This document shows, one piece after another, positions 18,264 through 28,363 of a DNA stretch of 64,000 bases. The stretch covers positions 1 to 64,000 of the forward strand of contig JANXTS010000045.1 in NCBI GenBank assembly GCA_025352265.1, read 5' to 3'. This DNA comes from Variovorax sp. (GTDB lineage: Bacteria; Pseudomonadota; Gammaproteobacteria; Burkholderiales; Burkholderiaceae_C). The position numbers and the translations under genes are program-made. Each line of letters starts with the position of its first letter. Within the stretch, counting starts at the first letter, position 1. The notes below the pieces were generated by a model. The model searched no databases. It saw only the letters and a program-made list of their open reading frames with translations, and was not told where the DNA came from.

Positions 18264-18958
18264 CCCGAACCCGAATCAAGATCTGTGGCCTCACGCGTGA
18301 GCAGGACGTGGACGCAGCCGTCGACGCCGGCGCGGACGCCGTCGGCTTTGTGCTCTACGCGGGAAGCCAACGGGCGGTAACACCGCGCCGCGCCGCCGCG
18401 CTGGCCTCGCGCCTGCCGCCGTTCGTTACGCCGGTGCTGCTCTTTGTGAACGAGGACGCCTCGACTGCCATCGACGCCCTCGCCGCCGTACCAGGCGCCA
18501 TTGCCCAGTTTCATGGTGACGAATCACCACTGCAATGTCTTGAGTCGAGTGGCGCGGGGCGCTATCGCTTCATGCGCGCCGCCCGCATTCCCCTTGGTGC
18601 GGCAGGTGCGGGTTTCGACCTCGTAAAATACGTTTCTGATTTCTCTCACGCCCAGGCCATCCTGCTCGATGCCCATGTCGACGGTTACGGTGGTGGCGGC
18701 AAGGTATTTGATTGGTCACTTCTTCCAACCGCCGTCGACGCTCACCTCGTCTTGAGTGGTGGACTCACACCTGTAAACGTGGGCGATGGCATTCGTCAGT
18801 TGCGGACACGCGCCAAAACGTTGTCCGTTGATGTGAGTTCCGGCGTTGAAGCCGATGCACCCCACGACGGAATGCTCAAGACCGTCAAAGGCATCAAAGA
18901 CGCCGACAAGATTCGCGACTTCGTGGCGGCCGTAAGGGCCGCGGACCTCGCGCCCTGA
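18260..18958 (+). CDS. trpF: Phosphoribosylanthranilate isomerase
   Basis: 232 residues, a single TIM barrel. RIKICGLTRE carries the catalytic Cys near residue 9; the catalytic Asp is in ILLDAHVDG near 136. GGLTPVNV and SVDVSSGVE are the phosphate-binding ends of the barrel. Third step of the tryptophan branch. The start overlaps truA by 4 bp; trpB follows after 54 bp. trpC and trpD are not in this window, the usual split arrangement in betaproteobacteria. Confidence 0.97.
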   Translation: MTRTRIKICGLTREQDVDAAVDAGADAVGFVLYAGSQRAVTPRRAAALASRLPPFVTPVLLFVNEDASTAIDALAAVPGAIAQFHGDESPLQCLESSGAGRYRFMRAARIPLGAAGAGFDLVKYVSDFSHAQAILLDAHVDGYGGGGKVFDWSLLPTAVDAHLVLSGGLTPVNVGDGIRQLRTRAKTLSVDVSSGVEADAPHDGMLKTVKGIKDADKIRDFVAAVRAADLAP

Positions 18959-19012
18959 TTTCGCCGCACCGCCTCGCGAGGCCGGGCGCGGCCCAACCGA
19001 TCGAGACCCTTC

Positions 19013-20293
19013 ATGCAAAGCACTTATCAGCAACCCGACGCCGCCGGCCATTTCGGCATTTACGGCGGTAGCTTCGCGAGCGAGACGCTCACTCACGCCA
19101 TCGCCGAATTGCGCGATGCTTATGCGAAGTTCAAAGACGACCCGGCTTTTTTAGCCGAGTTTCACTACGAGCTGAAGCACTTCGTCGGCAGGCCATCGCC
19201 GGTCTACCACGCAGCGCGCACCAGCCGTGAAATGGGCGGTGCGCAGATCTACCTGAAACGCGAAGACCTGAACCACACCGGCGCGCACAAGATCAACAAC
19301 GTGATTGGCCAGGCGATGCTCGCCCGGCGCATGGGCAAGCCACGCATCATTGCGGAGACCGGTGCCGGACAGCACGGCGTGGCAACCGCGACAATCTGCG
19401 CGCGCTACGGCTTGGAATGCGTTGTCTACATGGGCAGCGCCGACGTCAAGCGCCAGAGCCCCAACGTCTACCGCATGAACCTGCTCGGCGCCAAGGTGGT
19501 GCCGGTCGAATCGGGCAGCAAAACACTGAAGGACGCCCTTAATGAAGCGATGCGCGACTGGGTCGCCAACGTCGACGATACGTTCTACATCATCGGTACC
19601 GTGGCGGGACCGCACCCGTATCCGATGATGGTGCGCGACTTTCAAAGCGTGATCGGCACCGAGTGCATCAGCCAAATGCCGGCCATGTTGGCAGCGGATG
19701 GAATGACCGGTGTAGCCGAAGGCCAGCAACCGGACGTGGTCATGGCCTGCGTCGGCGGCGGCAGCAATGCGATGGGCATCTTCCACCCGTACATCCCGTT
19801 CAAGAATACGCGCCTCATTGGCGTCGAAGCCGCGGGCGAAGGCCTCGACAGCGGCAAGCACTCGGCGTCGATCTTGCGTGGCAGCCCCGGCGTACTGCAC
19901 GGCAACCGAACTTACCTGCTGCAAAACGAAGACGGCCAAGTGACCGAGACGCACAGCATAAGCGCCGGTTTGGACTACCCGGGCGTCGGTCCGGAGCATG
20001 CCCACCTTTCTGACATCGGTCGCGCCGAATATGTCGGCGTGACGGACGTCGAGGCGCTCGAGGCGTTCCACTATCTTTGCCGTACCGAAGGCATCATCCC
20101 GGCACTCGAATCCGCCCACGCCGTGGCGTATGCAATGAAACTGGCCAAGACGATGCGCAGCGATCAATCCATCCTGGTGAACCTGTCAGGCCGCGGAGAC
20201 AAGGACATTGGAACCGTCGCCGATCTTTCGGGCGTCGACTTTTACGACCGACCGTCGATGCGCGGCTTGCAGGTCAAGGGAGGCAAAGCATGA
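19013..20293 (+). CDS. trpB: Tryptophan synthase beta chain
   Basis: 426 residues. The PLP lysine lies in [11 protein letters not shown] near residue 94, substrate motif [11 protein letters not shown] near 116, and the glycine-rich PLP phosphate loop [10 protein letters not shown] near 240. It condenses indole with serine, in an alpha2-beta2 complex with TrpA. ATG 19013 has weak upstream complementarity (GAGACCC). Its stop overlaps the trpA start (ATGA), the usual coupling of the two subunits. Confidence 0.98.
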   Translation: MQSTYQQPDAAGHFGIYGGSFASETLTHAIAELRDAYAKFKDDPAFLAEFHYELKHFVGRPSPVYHAARTSREMGGAQIYLKREDLNHTGAHKINNVIGQAMLARRMGKPRIIAETGAGQHGVATATICARYGLECVVYMGSADVKRQSPNVYRMNLLGAKVVPVESGSKTLKDALNEAMRDWVANVDDTFYIIGTVAGPHPYPMMVRDFQSVIGTECISQMPAMLAADGMTGVAEGQQPDVVMACVGGGSNAMGIFHPYIPFKNTRLIGVEAAGEGLDSGKHSASILRGSPGVLHGNRTYLLQNEDGQVTETHSISAGLDYPGVGPEHAHLSDIGRAEYVGVTDVEALEAFHYLCRTEGIIPALESAHAVAYAMKLAKTMRSDQSILVNLSGRGDKDIGTVADLSGVDFYDRPSMRGLQVKGGKA

Positions 20294-21147
20294 GCCGCAT
20301 CGCCGCCACCTTCGCTGGCCTAAAGAAAGACGGGCGCCGCGCCCTGATTCCCTATGTCACGGCCGGCTTTCCTTTCGCAGACATCACGCCCGAGTTGATG
20401 CACGGCATGGTCGCGGCGGGGGCCGATGTGATCGAGCTCGGGGTTCCTTTTTCCGATCCGATGGCTGATGGCCCGGTGATTCAAAAAGCCGGCGAGGCGG
20501 CCCTTGCTCTCGGTGTCGGTATGAAGCAGGTATTGGCGATGGTGGGCGCTTTTCGAACGAAGAACGCGAACACGCCGGTGGTGCTGATGGGGTATGCCAA
20601 CCCTGTAGAAAAATACGACCTGGTATGCGGCGCTGGCAGCTTCATTCGAGATGCGGCCGCGGCCGGTGTGGACGGGCTGCTCATCGTCGACTACCCGCCC
20701 GAAGAGTGCGAAGACTTTGCAGCGCGTTTGCGGGCCGCCGGCATCGATCTCATCTTTTTGCTGGCGCCGACCAGCACCGACAAGCGCATGGCGCAGGTGG
20801 CGCAAATCGCAACCGGCTATGTTTACTATGTTTCCTTAAAGGGCGTGACGGGCGCGGGCAATCTCGACACGGACGCCGTCAGAAAGATGCTGCCGCGCAT
20901 CCGCCAACACGTGAGCATCCCGGTCGGCGTTGGCTTCGGCATTCGCGACGCGCACACGGCGCAGGCAGTTGGCGCTACCGCGGATGCCGTGGTGATCGGC
21001 ACGAAGATCATTCAGTTGATCGAGACGCAGCCGCGTGAACGCGTGGTACCCGTGGTCAGCGAATTTCTCGCGGGAATCCGCGAGGCGCTCGACGCCCTGC
21101 CGGCCTCCACTACGTCTGCCGCAGTCAACAATACGGCTGATCGATAA
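20290..21147 (+). CDS. trpA: Tryptophan synthase alpha chain
   Basis: 285 residues, about 15 longer than E. coli TrpA through a C-terminal tail. TIM barrel: [19 protein letters not shown] (catalytic Glu near residue 49 and Asp near 60), [18 protein letters not shown] and VGVGFGIRD. It cleaves indole-3-glycerol phosphate to indole for TrpB. The open frame begins far upstream, but the ATG overlapping the trpB stop is the start by homology and gives an AGGCAAAGC context. It precedes accD by 30 bp. Confidence 0.97.
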   Translation: MSRIAATFAGLKKDGRRALIPYVTAGFPFADITPELMHGMVAAGADVIELGVPFSDPMADGPVIQKAGEAALALGVGMKQVLAMVGAFRTKNANTPVVLMGYANPVEKYDLVCGAGSFIRDAAAAGVDGLLIVDYPPEECEDFAARLRAAGIDLIFLLAPTSTDKRMAQVAQIATGYVYYVSLKGVTGAGNLDTDAVRKMLPRIRQHVSIPVGVGFGIRDAHTAQAVGATADAVVIGTKIIQLIETQPRERVVPVVSEFLAGIREALDALPASTTSAAVNNTADR

Positions 21148-21177
21148 TCTCCGTTAGCTTCCCTCCAGGACTGAATC

Positions 21178-22050
21178 ATGAGCTGGCTTGAAAAATTGCT
21201 ACCCGCGAAGATCGCGCAAACCGACCCGAGCGAACGCCGCCAGGTGCCCGAAGGGCTCTGGATCAAGTGTCCGAGCTGCGAAACGGTGCTGTACAAGACC
21301 GACCTCGAGCACAACCAAAACGTCTGCCCGAGTTGCACCCATCACTTCCGAATCGGTGCGCGCGCACGGATCGACAACTTCCTGGATGCAGAAGGCCGCT
21401 ACGAAGTCGGCCAGGAAGTGCTGCCCGTCGATGCGCTCAAATTCAAGGACAGCCGCAAGTACACCGAGCGCCTGAAAGAAGCACTGGAAAACACGGGCGA
21501 GACCGATTCGCTTGTGGTCATGGGCGGTTCAGTGCACAGCATCAGCGTGGTCGTGGCGTGCTTTGAATTTGAGTTCATGGGCGGCAGCATGGGCAGCGTC
21601 GTCGGCGAGCGTTTCGTGCGCGGCGTGCAGACCGCCATCGAACAAAAAGTGCCGTTCATTTGCTTCACCGCGACCGGTGGCGCGCGCATGCAGGAAGGTC
21701 TGCTGTCACTGATGCAAATGGCCAAGACCAACGCATCGCTCACTCGGCTCGCCAAGAAGGGGCTGCCGTACATCAGCGTACTCACCGATCCGACGATGGG
21801 CGGTGTGTCGGCCGGTTTCGCGTTCCTCGGAGACGTCGTGATCGCAGAACCGAAGGCGTTGATCGGCTTTGCGGGACCGCGCGTGATTGAATCGACTGTT
21901 CGTGTGACGCTGCCCGAGGGATTTCAGCGGTCCGAGTTCTTGCAAACCAAGGGTGCAGTCGACTTCATCAGCGACCGCCGCGAACTGCGTAAGACCATTG
22001 CCAGCACGCTTGCGATGCTCCTGCGCCAGCCCGCCGACGCAGTAGTCTGA
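21178..22050 (+). CDS. accD: Acetyl-CoA carboxylase carboxyltransferase subunit beta
   Basis: 290 residues. The N-terminal four-Cys zinc ribbon is visible (CPSCETVLY then [10 protein letters not shown], residues about 28-50). The crotonase-like carboxyltransferase core follows: [32 protein letters not shown], and [13 protein letters not shown]. With AccA it transfers carboxyl from biotin to acetyl-CoA to give malonyl-CoA. Here the next gene is the convergent yggT-family gene; folC, which often follows accD in related genomes, is absent. Confidence 0.97.
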   Translation: MSWLEKLLPAKIAQTDPSERRQVPEGLWIKCPSCETVLYKTDLEHNQNVCPSCTHHFRIGARARIDNFLDAEGRYEVGQEVLPVDALKFKDSRKYTERLKEALENTGETDSLVVMGGSVHSISVVVACFEFEFMGGSMGSVVGERFVRGVQTAIEQKVPFICFTATGGARMQEGLLSLMQMAKTNASLTRLAKKGLPYISVLTDPTMGGVSAGFAFLGDVVIAEPKALIGFAGPRVIESTVRVTLPEGFQRSEFLQTKGAVDFISDRRELRKTIASTLAMLLRQPADAVV

Positions 22051-22077
22051 TGCCGAGAGGGAGCTTCTACTGGGGCG

Positions 22078-22638
22078 TCAGCGGCCCAGCGTCCAGGCCC
22101 ATCCCATCGCATTGCCGAGCAGGATCGCCGCGACCTGCAGCAGAACGATCGCGACGAGCGGTGACAAATCGACTCCACCAATCAGCGGGATGATTCGGCG
22201 CAACGGCCGCACCAGCGGTTCAGCGAGGCGCCCGATCAGATCGAACAGCATCGAATTGGCGCCGGGCACCCACGACAGAACTGCATACACGACCAACAAA
22301 GCCGTCAGCCCCGACACCGCCAGCTGAGCGAGCCCGATGAGCGAGATCAGCGGCAAAACCGTGATATTGCCGAGGTAGCCGAACAGCAGCCACAGCAGCA
22401 AGAACTTCACTATGACCAACAGCCATGCCGCGATCGGACTGGCAATGTCCCAACGCTTGTACGACGGCACGATGCGGCGCAGCGGCATGACGATCCAGTC
22501 GGTCACCGCGAACACGAAACGCCCGAGCGGATTGCCGAAAGGCACGCGGTGGTACTGCATGTAAAGCCGCAACAGACAGGCGCCGCCGAGCAGGCCAACA
22601 ATGACGTCGAGCAAAAACGAGGGGATCTGATAAAGCAT
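22078..22638 (-). CDS. YggT family integral membrane protein
   Basis: 186 residues from ATG 22638. It contains two YggT-type modules: FLLDVIVGLLGGACLLRLYMQ with FVFAVTDWIVMPLRRIVP in the first half, and a second with VYAVLSWVPGANSM and LAEPLVRPLRRIIP, then a final hydrophobic helix. About four membrane segments. Function in bacteria is uncertain; relatives are linked to osmotic shock tolerance and to positioning of division or pilus proteins. The start at 22638 fits the family N-terminus (MLYQIPSFLLDVIVG); the frame is open 33 codons upstream without homology. Divergent from the LON-domain gene. Confidence 0.88.
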   Translation of the reverse strand: MLYQIPSFLLDVIVGLLGGACLLRLYMQYHRVPFGNPLGRFVFAVTDWIVMPLRRIVPSYKRWDIASPIAAWLLVIVKFLLLWLLFGYLGNITVLPLISLIGLAQLAVSGLTALLVVYAVLSWVPGANSMLFDLIGRLAEPLVRPLRRIIPLIGGVDLSPLVAIVLLQVAAILLGNAMGWAWTLGR

Positions 22639-22687
22639 GGCGCGAGGTCGTGAGCGGAATGCGATGATAACGATGCAAGGCGCATCG

Positions 22688-23335
22688 ATGACGACACAAC
22701 CCCTTCTGTTCTCCCTCCCTTTGTTCCCTCTGGGCACAGTCCTTTTTCCCGGGGGCCTGCTCCCGTTGCGAATCTTCGAGGTGCGCTACCTCGACATGAT
22801 TGGCAAGTGCCACAAGGGGGGCACACCGTTCGGCGTCGTGAGCCTCAACGAGGGCAGTGAAGTCCGCAAGGCCGGTGCCGGCGCCGAGAGTTTTGCGTCG
22901 ACCGGCGTGCTGGCGTCAATTCGTGAACTGACTACGCCGCAAAGCGGCTTGCTGCAGATTGAATGCGTTGGGACGCAGCGGTTTCGGGTGATCGGCACCG
23001 AGTTGCAGAAGCATGGCCTCTGGACCGCCGAAGTCGAAGCGGTGCCCGACGATCTGGCAATCGAAATCCCTGGAGACCTGCAGCACACGACCGTGGCACT
23101 GCAACGGCTGCTGAACACGTTAGAAGAGCGCGCCGCCGCCGGGGGCGAAGAAGATATCCAGTTGCCGATTGGCAAGCCGTATCGCTTCGAAGATTGCGGC
23201 TGGGTCGCCAATCGCTGGTGCGAGCTTCTGCCGGTGCAGCCTGCCGTCAAACAGCGTCTGATGGAACTCGACAGTCCCCTGATGCGACTCGAGTTGGTGA
23301 GTGATTTGCTGACGCGCACCGGCATTGTTGAATAG
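22688..23335 (+). CDS. LON peptidase N-terminal domain-containing protein
   Basis: 215 residues from ATG 22688. It has only the substrate-binding LON N domain: LPLFPLGTVLFPGGLLPLRIFEVRY at the start, FGVVSLNEGSEVR, and GLLQIECVGTQRFRV in the core. No AAA ATPase or Ser-Lys protease domain follows. Stand-alone LON-N proteins are common in proteobacteria and of unknown biochemical role. ATGs at 22664 and 22673 are alternatives, but AAGG lies eight bases before 22688. It is divergent from yggT with only about 50 bp between starts, so the promoters overlap. Confidence 0.85.
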   Translation: MTTQPLLFSLPLFPLGTVLFPGGLLPLRIFEVRYLDMIGKCHKGGTPFGVVSLNEGSEVRKAGAGAESFASTGVLASIRELTTPQSGLLQIECVGTQRFRVIGTELQKHGLWTAEVEAVPDDLAIEIPGDLQHTTVALQRLLNTLEERAAAGGEEDIQLPIGKPYRFEDCGWVANRWCELLPVQPAVKQRLMELDSPLMRLELVSDLLTRTGIVE

Positions 23336-23392
23336 TTTGCTACTTTTTTCATAGCATCTGGCGCAGAGTCAACGGGCATTTCGAGCTGATTC
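23336..23392. repeat. Candidate dispersed Comamonadaceae-type intergenic repeat
   Basis: Starts directly after the LON-gene stop with TTTGCTACTTTTTTCATAGC, containing the inverted pair TGCTA (23338-23342) and TAGCA (23352-23356) around a T-run, followed by a CTGGCGCA...GGGCATTTCGAGCTGATTC tail. From memory, intergenic elements of this form (GCTA, T-rich loop, TAGC, then a GGCGC/GGGC-rich tail) are numerous in Acidovorax, Rhodoferax and Polaromonas genomes. No second copy was seen in this window. Confidence 0.4.
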
Positions 23393-23415
23393 GGAGTCGT
23401 AGCTTGGGCTAGAAT
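23387..23415 (+). promoter_or_regulatory. Candidate promoter for lysS
   Basis: TGATTC at 23387 and TAGAAT at 23410 with a 17-base spacer, leaving about 105 bases of leader before the lysS ATG. The -10 box is good and the -35 box weak; it sits at the end of the intergenic repeat, so the repeat may supply part of the promoter. Confidence 0.35.
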
Positions 23416-23525
23416 TCTGGCCTTTCGCGCTGGCGCTACTGCATTTGCCACTCTTTAGCTGCGCCCTCCCCTCCCTTACGTTTTCTGCGTACCTCTGCTT
23501 CGCCTAGCCGTCGTTTTTGCTTCCC

Positions 23526-25091
23526 ATGTCCGACCATCTGATCCCCGCCACGCCGACACCCGTCGCGCCTGCCATCGTCACCACACTCGCAGTCGACGAG
23601 AACCAGCTCATTGCCGAGCGCCGCGACAAGCTCCGCCTGATGCGAAGCGCGCAGGCCGCCGGCAAAGGCGCCGCATTCCCCAACGACTTCAAACCTTCCG
23701 ACCGAGCCGCCGGCTTAATTGCAGCGCACGCCCTTACGGAGCCCGAGCCGCTCGAATCGCAAGCCGTGTCGGTGAGCGTGGCTGGCCGGATGATGCTCAA
23801 GCGCGTGATGGGCAAAGCCAGCTTTGCGACCGTGCAGGACGCTACAGGACGCATCCAGCTGTACGTGACGCGCGACGGCATCGGCGAAGAAGCGTATGCC
23901 GATTTCAAGCGTTGGGACTTGGGCGACATCATCGGCGCCGAAGGCACCATGTTCAAGACCAAGACGGGCGAGCTGTCAGTCAAAGTAAGCCGGCTGCGCA
24001 TGCTGACCAAGAGCTTGCGTCCGCTGCCTGACAAGTTCCACGGCATGGCTGATCAGGAGCAGAAGTATCGCCAACGCTATGTCGACCTCATCACCGACGA
24101 GTCGGCGCGCGACCGCTTCAAGACCCGCAGCCGGGCCGTCAGTGCGTTGCGCGAGCTCATGGTGGCCAACGACTTCCTCGAAGTCGAAACGCCGATGCTG
24201 CACCCGATTCCAGGCGGCGCGAACGCAAAGCCGTTCAAGACGCATCACAACGCGCTCGACCAGGAAATGTTTCTGCGCATCGCGCCCGAGCTGTACCTGA
24301 AGCGACTGATCGTCGGTGGCTTCGAGCGGGTGTTCGAAATCAACCGGAGCTACCGCAACGAAGGCATTTCGGTGCGGCACAACCCCGAGTTCACGATGAT
24401 GGAGTTCTACGCGGCGTATTGGAATTACCGCGACCTGATGGACTTCACCGAGATGATCATCCGGACTATCGCAAAGAAGTCGGTAGGCAGCGAGCAGCTC
24501 ACCTACCAGGGCAAGTCCGTCGATCTCAGCCAACCCTTCGAGCGGCTGACGATCCGCGAAGCCATCCTCAAGCACACCGATGCCGGCGCCAACGTCGACG
24601 ACCCCACGTGGCTCATCAACGCGCTGCGCAAGCTGGGCTTGAGCGAAGAAAAGAACAAACTGTCGCGCCGCAGCCTGCCGAGCCTGCAAGTCATTTACTT
24701 TGAAGAGACGGTGGAAGAAAAACTCTGGCAGCCGACCTTCATCATGGAGCACCCGACCGAAATTTCGCCGCTGGCGCGCGCCAACGACGACCGCCCGGAG
24801 GTCACTGAGCGCTTCGAGCTCTACATCACAGGCCGCGAATTCGGCAACGGCTTCAGCGAATTGAATGACGCGGAAGACCAGGCCGCGCGATTCAACGCGC
24901 AGGTCGCCGCCAAGGATTCAGGCGACGACGAGGCCATGTTCTACGACCACGACTTCGTGCGCGCACTCGAGTACGGCATGCCGCCGACCGGTGGCTGCGG
25001 CATCGGCATCGACCGCTTCATGATGCTGCTTACAGATTCGCCCAGCATTCGTGACGTGATCCTTTTTCCCGCACTTCGTCGGGAATCTTGA
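23526..25091 (+). CDS. lysS: Lysyl-tRNA synthetase, class II
   Basis: 521 residues. An N-terminal OB-fold anticodon-binding domain ([22 protein letters not shown] near residue 80) is followed by the class II catalytic core. This carries motif 1 around [21 protein letters not shown], motif 2 [23 protein letters not shown], and motif 3 [14 protein letters not shown] near the C-terminus. It charges tRNA-Lys. ATG 23526 gives the family N-terminus; an in-frame TTG nine bases upstream is less likely. The stop overlaps the TTG start of the next gene. Confidence 0.97.
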   Translation: MSDHLIPATPTPVAPAIVTTLAVDENQLIAERRDKLRLMRSAQAAGKGAAFPNDFKPSDRAAGLIAAHALTEPEPLESQAVSVSVAGRMMLKRVMGKASFATVQDATGRIQLYVTRDGIGEEAYADFKRWDLGDIIGAEGTMFKTKTGELSVKVSRLRMLTKSLRPLPDKFHGMADQEQKYRQRYVDLITDESARDRFKTRSRAVSALRELMVANDFLEVETPMLHPIPGGANAKPFKTHHNALDQEMFLRIAPELYLKRLIVGGFERVFEINRSYRNEGISVRHNPEFTMMEFYAAYWNYRDLMDFTEMIIRTIAKKSVGSEQLTYQGKSVDLSQPFERLTIREAILKHTDAGANVDDPTWLINALRKLGLSEEKNKLSRRSLPSLQVIYFEETVEEKLWQPTFIMEHPTEISPLARANDDRPEVTERFELYITGREFGNGFSELNDAEDQAARFNAQVAAKDSGDDEAMFYDHDFVRALEYGMPPTGGCGIGIDRFMMLLTDSPSIRDVILFPALRRES

Positions 25092-26368
25092 ACTCGCCAA
25101 CTCTCTCCATCGGCATCGACTTCGGCACGTCCAACTCGGCGGTGTCGTGCGCGATAGGCAATGGGCCGGCACGTTTGTTGCCGATCGAAGGCGACGCAAC
25201 GACGTTGCCGACCGCGCTGTTCTTCAACGCCGAAGACCGGACCACGCACTTCGGCCGCGACGCCATGGCGCACTACCTCGCCGGCACCGAGGGCCGCCTG
25301 ATGCGGTCGCTGAAGAGCTTGCTCGGTAGCGCCTTGATGCAGGAAACGACTGCGGTGTACGACGGCCTGTTGAGCTTCCAGGACATCATCGCGCGTTTCC
25401 TGCACGAGCTTGGATCGCGCGCCGAAGCCGAACTCGGGCACCGCCCAGATCGCGTGGTCATCGGTCGCCCGGTGCACTTCGTCGATGACGACGACAAGCG
25501 CGACCGCAAGGCCGAAGACAGCTTGCGGCAGGCAGCGCGCTCAGCCGGTTTTCGCGATGTCGCCTTTCAGCTCGAACCGATCGCTGCCGCCTTCGACTAT
25601 GAGCAGCGCGTGACGCGTGAATCGCTGGTGCTGGTAGTAGACATCGGCGGCGGCACATCGGACTTCACTATCGTGCGGGTCGGTCCCGATCGTATCGCGC
25701 GGGACGACCGCAGCGACGATGTGCTCGCTACCAGCGGTGTGCACATCGGCGGGACAGATTTCGATCAGCGCCTCAACCTGGAACGCGTGATGCCGGAGCT
25801 GGGCTTTCGCCATCTCGGGCCGGATGGGCGAGAGGTACCGAGCAAGGTGTTTTTCGACTTGTCGTCATGGCATTTGATCCACTGGCTACAGACACCAAAA
25901 GCATTGAGCCAGGCGCAGTCACTGCGGGTGAACTACAGCAATCGGCATCTGCACGAACGGCTGATGACGGTGCTCGACGAGCGCTACGGCCACCGCATCG
26001 CCAGCGAGGTCGAGCAAGCCAAGATACGCGCTTCGATCAGTGGCGAGGCGACCGACATCGATCTTTCGTTCGTGGAATCTGCGTTGCAGGCCACGCTGTC
26101 GCAGGTCGACATGGAGCAGCAGCTTGCCGCGCCGCTCGAAACGGTGGTCGCGTGCGCGCATGCCTGCGTCAAGCGGGCTGGGTTGCGCAGCAATGAGCTC
26201 GATGCGATCTACCTCACAGGCGGTTCGTCTGCGCTGCGTCCGTTTCAGCACGCGTTACGTCGCAGTTTTGCCGGCGTCCAGATGATCGAAGGCGACCTGT
26301 TCGGTGGCGTCGCTGCCGGCCTGGCCTATGCGGCGCGAGCGCGCCAGCGAGCGCCTCAAGCGAGATGA
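25088..26368 (+). CDS. Hsp70 family protein, YegD-like
   Basis: 426 residues, an actin/Hsp70-type ATPase domain only, with no C-terminal substrate-binding domain of DnaK. Phosphate 1 loop [24 protein letters not shown], phosphate 2 loop [14 protein letters not shown] and adenosine motif [11 protein letters not shown] are all present. Related to E. coli YegD, whose client is unknown. It starts with TTG at 25088 sharing bases with the lysS stop (TTGA); GGGA lies five bases upstream. Tight coupling to lysS is likely. The downstream metallopeptidase gene starts 7 bp later. Confidence 0.87.
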   Translation: MNSPTLSIGIDFGTSNSAVSCAIGNGPARLLPIEGDATTLPTALFFNAEDRTTHFGRDAMAHYLAGTEGRLMRSLKSLLGSALMQETTAVYDGLLSFQDIIARFLHELGSRAEAELGHRPDRVVIGRPVHFVDDDDKRDRKAEDSLRQAARSAGFRDVAFQLEPIAAAFDYEQRVTRESLVLVVDIGGGTSDFTIVRVGPDRIARDDRSDDVLATSGVHIGGTDFDQRLNLERVMPELGFRHLGPDGREVPSKVFFDLSSWHLIHWLQTPKALSQAQSLRVNYSNRHLHERLMTVLDERYGHRIASEVEQAKIRASISGEATDIDLSFVESALQATLSQVDMEQQLAAPLETVVACAHACVKRAGLRSNELDAIYLTGGSSALRPFQHALRRSFAGVQMIEGDLFGGVAAGLAYAARARQRAPQAR

Positions 26369-26375
26369 AGGCGGG

Positions 26376-26885
26376 ATGAAATACCTTGCGGGCTGTTCGC
26401 CCGGCGTGCTGGCCCAAGTCCAGCAACGCTTGGACGATGCAAGCCTGGGCACCTTGCTGCTGCAGCGCTACCCGTCTGTGCACGAGGTGCGCACCGACCG
26501 CGCACTCTACGACTACGTGACCAATCTCAAAAGCGAGTTCATGCGCAAGGCAGAACCGCTGTCCAAGGTTGCGTTCGACAACAAGCTGCACGTCATTCGC
26601 AACGCGCTCGGCACGCACACCACCATCTCGCGCGTGCAGGGCGGCAAGCTCAAAGCCAAGCGCGAAATTCGGGTGTCGAGCCTCTTCAAGGAAGTGCCGA
26701 TCGAGTGGTTGCGGATGATCGTCGTGCACGAACTCGCGCACATGAAAGAGCGGGATCACGATAAGGCGTTCTACGCGCTGTGCACGCACATGGAGCCCGA
26801 TTACCACCGGCTGGAACTCGATCTGCGGCTGTACTTGACGCACCTGGACGCGGGTGGACCGCGCCTATGGTTGTCCGGCGCCTGA
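26376..26885 (+). CDS. YgjP-like (M48-related, DUF45) metal-dependent hydrolase
   Basis: 169 residues from ATG 26376, which has AAGG nearby and follows the Hsp70 stop by 7 bp. The zinc-binding motif MIVVHELAHMKERDHDKAFY (HELAH plus a third downstream His) is intact; KREIRVSSLFKEVP precedes it as in YgjP family members. It lacks a signal peptide, so probably acts in the cytoplasm. Substrate unknown. An N-terminal extension to 26304 is open but overlaps the Hsp70 gene. The gene ends two bases from the convergent nagZ stop. Confidence 0.85.
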   Translation: MKYLAGCSPGVLAQVQQRLDDASLGTLLLQRYPSVHEVRTDRALYDYVTNLKSEFMRKAEPLSKVAFDNKLHVIRNALGTHTTISRVQGGKLKAKREIRVSSLFKEVPIEWLRMIVVHELAHMKERDHDKAFYALCTHMEPDYHRLELDLRLYLTHLDAGGPRLWLSGA

Positions 26886-26887
26886 CC

Positions 26888-27961
26888 TCAGACCGCGCCA
26901 GCGATCAAGTCGAGCGCGCGCAGGTAGCTTGAAGAGCTGGTGAGTAAGCCCCACTGCAGCGACGGCGTCGTCGGTAGCAGCGCACGCCGCCGCGCTTCTC
27001 CGACAGCGCTCGCCTGCCAGCGACCATCCCTTTGCGCAGCGGTCATGCCGTCCAACAATTCATCCAGGGGCGCGCCGGTGCCGACACTTTGATTGCACAG
27101 CAGCGCCAGGTCGCAGCCCGCACCGAGCGCGGCCAATGCAGCGTCGACATAGTTCAGCAGTTCGCCATCGATCCGGCGCGCCGCTTCCATGCTCAGGTCG
27201 TCGCTGAAGACTGCACCGTCGAAGCCGAACCGCCCGCGCAGGATGTCCTGCAACCACTTCGCAGAAAAGCCGGCAGGGCGGGCGTCGACCTTCGGATAGA
27301 TGACGTGCGCCGGCATCACGGCAGTGAGTGCACCACCGAGCCAATCGAAAGGCCGCGCATCGTCGGCGAGGATCGCCTTCAAACTGCGTCGATCAATCGG
27401 CATCGCCACATGCGAGTCCGCCTTGACGAAGCCGTGCCCTGGAAAATGCTTGCCGCAGTTGGCCATGCCGGCCTGCAACATGCCATGCATCAGGCTCTTG
27501 GCGAGCAGCGCCACCACGCGCGGGTCGCGATGAAAACTGCGGTCGCCGATGACGCTGCTTTCGCCGTAGTCGAGATCGAGCACCGGTGAAAAACTGAAGT
27601 CGACACCGCATGCGCGCAGCTCGCTCGCCAGCACGTAACCAACAGCCGTTGCTTGCCGCGTGGCCTGCATCGGGTCGCGCATCCATGCTTCACCCAGCGA
27701 GCGCATCGATGGCAGGCGAGTAAAGCCGTCCGTTCGAAAGCGCTGCACGCGACCGCCTTCGTGGTCGACGCAGATCAACAGGTCGGGCCGGAGCGCCTTG
27801 ATGTCTGCGTTGAGCGCGGTGAGCTGCGCCCGGTCATGCCAGTTGCGCGCGAAATGGATGACGCCGCCAACGAGCGGGTCGGCGAGTCGGCGACGATCGG
27901 CTGCGGTCAGCTCGGTACCGGCCACGTCGATGATGAGTGGGGAATGGATAACGTCGGTCAT
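26888..27961 (-). CDS. nagZ: Beta-N-acetylhexosaminidase (glycoside hydrolase family 3)
   Basis: 357 residues from ATG 27961. Family motifs: [62 protein letters not shown] (His-Asp-Ser region with the general acid/base His loop), and [11 protein letters not shown] with the nucleophile Asp. It acts in the cytoplasm, removing GlcNAc from anhydromuropeptides during cell wall recycling. Its ATG overlaps the acpS stop (ATGA). Confidence 0.95.
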   Translation of the reverse strand: MTDVIHSPLIIDVAGTELTAADRRRLADPLVGGVIHFARNWHDRAQLTALNADIKALRPDLLICVDHEGGRVQRFRTDGFTRLPSMRSLGEAWMRDPMQATRQATAVGYVLASELRACGVDFSFSPVLDLDYGESSVIGDRSFHRDPRVVALLAKSLMHGMLQAGMANCGKHFPGHGFVKADSHVAMPIDRRSLKAILADDARPFDWLGGALTAVMPAHVIYPKVDARPAGFSAKWLQDILRGRFGFDGAVFSDDLSMEAARRIDGELLNYVDAALAALGAGCDLALLCNQSVGTGAPLDELLDGMTAAQRDGRWQASAVGEARRRALLPTTPSLQWGLLTSSSSYLRALDLIAGAV

Positions 27962-28350
27962 GCTTTCTCCACGACGACGAAGCTCGCGGCGTAATCGGTT
28001 TCGTCGGTGACGGTGACATGGGCGGTGAGCCCCTCGGCCTCGAACCAGTCCTTGAGCCCGCCGTGCAACACGATCACCGGCTTGCCACTGAGCAGGTTGG
28101 CAATCTCGCAAAGGCGCCAGCTCATCGGCATGCGCATGCCGGTACCGATGGCCTTGCTGAACGCCTCCTTGGCGGAAAAGCGGGTTGCTAGGTAACTGAT
28201 GCCGCGCTTGGGCCAGCGCTTGCTTCGCCCTTGCCAGATAGCGAATTCAGCATCGCTCAGAACGCGGCGGGCAAAGCGTTCGCCCTGCCGCTCATAGGTG
28301 GCCGCGATGCGGCGCACATCGCAAATGTCGGTGCCGATGCCGTAGATCAC
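27958..28350 (-). CDS. acpS: Holo-[acyl-carrier-protein] synthase
   Basis: 130 residues beginning with GTG at 28350 ([15 protein letters not shown]), the family N-terminus with the Mg-binding Asp. [24 protein letters not shown] carries the second acidic metal ligand and the KEA motif. It attaches 4'-phosphopantetheine to AcpP, which is encoded about 13 kb away in the same minus-strand block. It lies 13 bp after pdxJ and overlaps nagZ by 4 bp. Confidence 0.95.
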   Translation of the reverse strand: MIYGIGTDICDVRRIAATYERQGERFARRVLSDAEFAIWQGRSKRWPKRGISYLATRFSAKEAFSKAIGTGMRMPMSWRLCEIANLLSGKPVIVLHGGLKDWFEAEGLTAHVTVTDETDYAASFVVVEKA

Positions 28351-28363
28351 AAAGAGCCGACGC

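Noticed and set aside
19056..19066. GGCGGTAGC word resembling an ops/RfaH element
   Set aside because: It lies inside the trpB coding sequence, far from the polysaccharide locus, and encodes conserved Gly-Gly-Ser; chance match.
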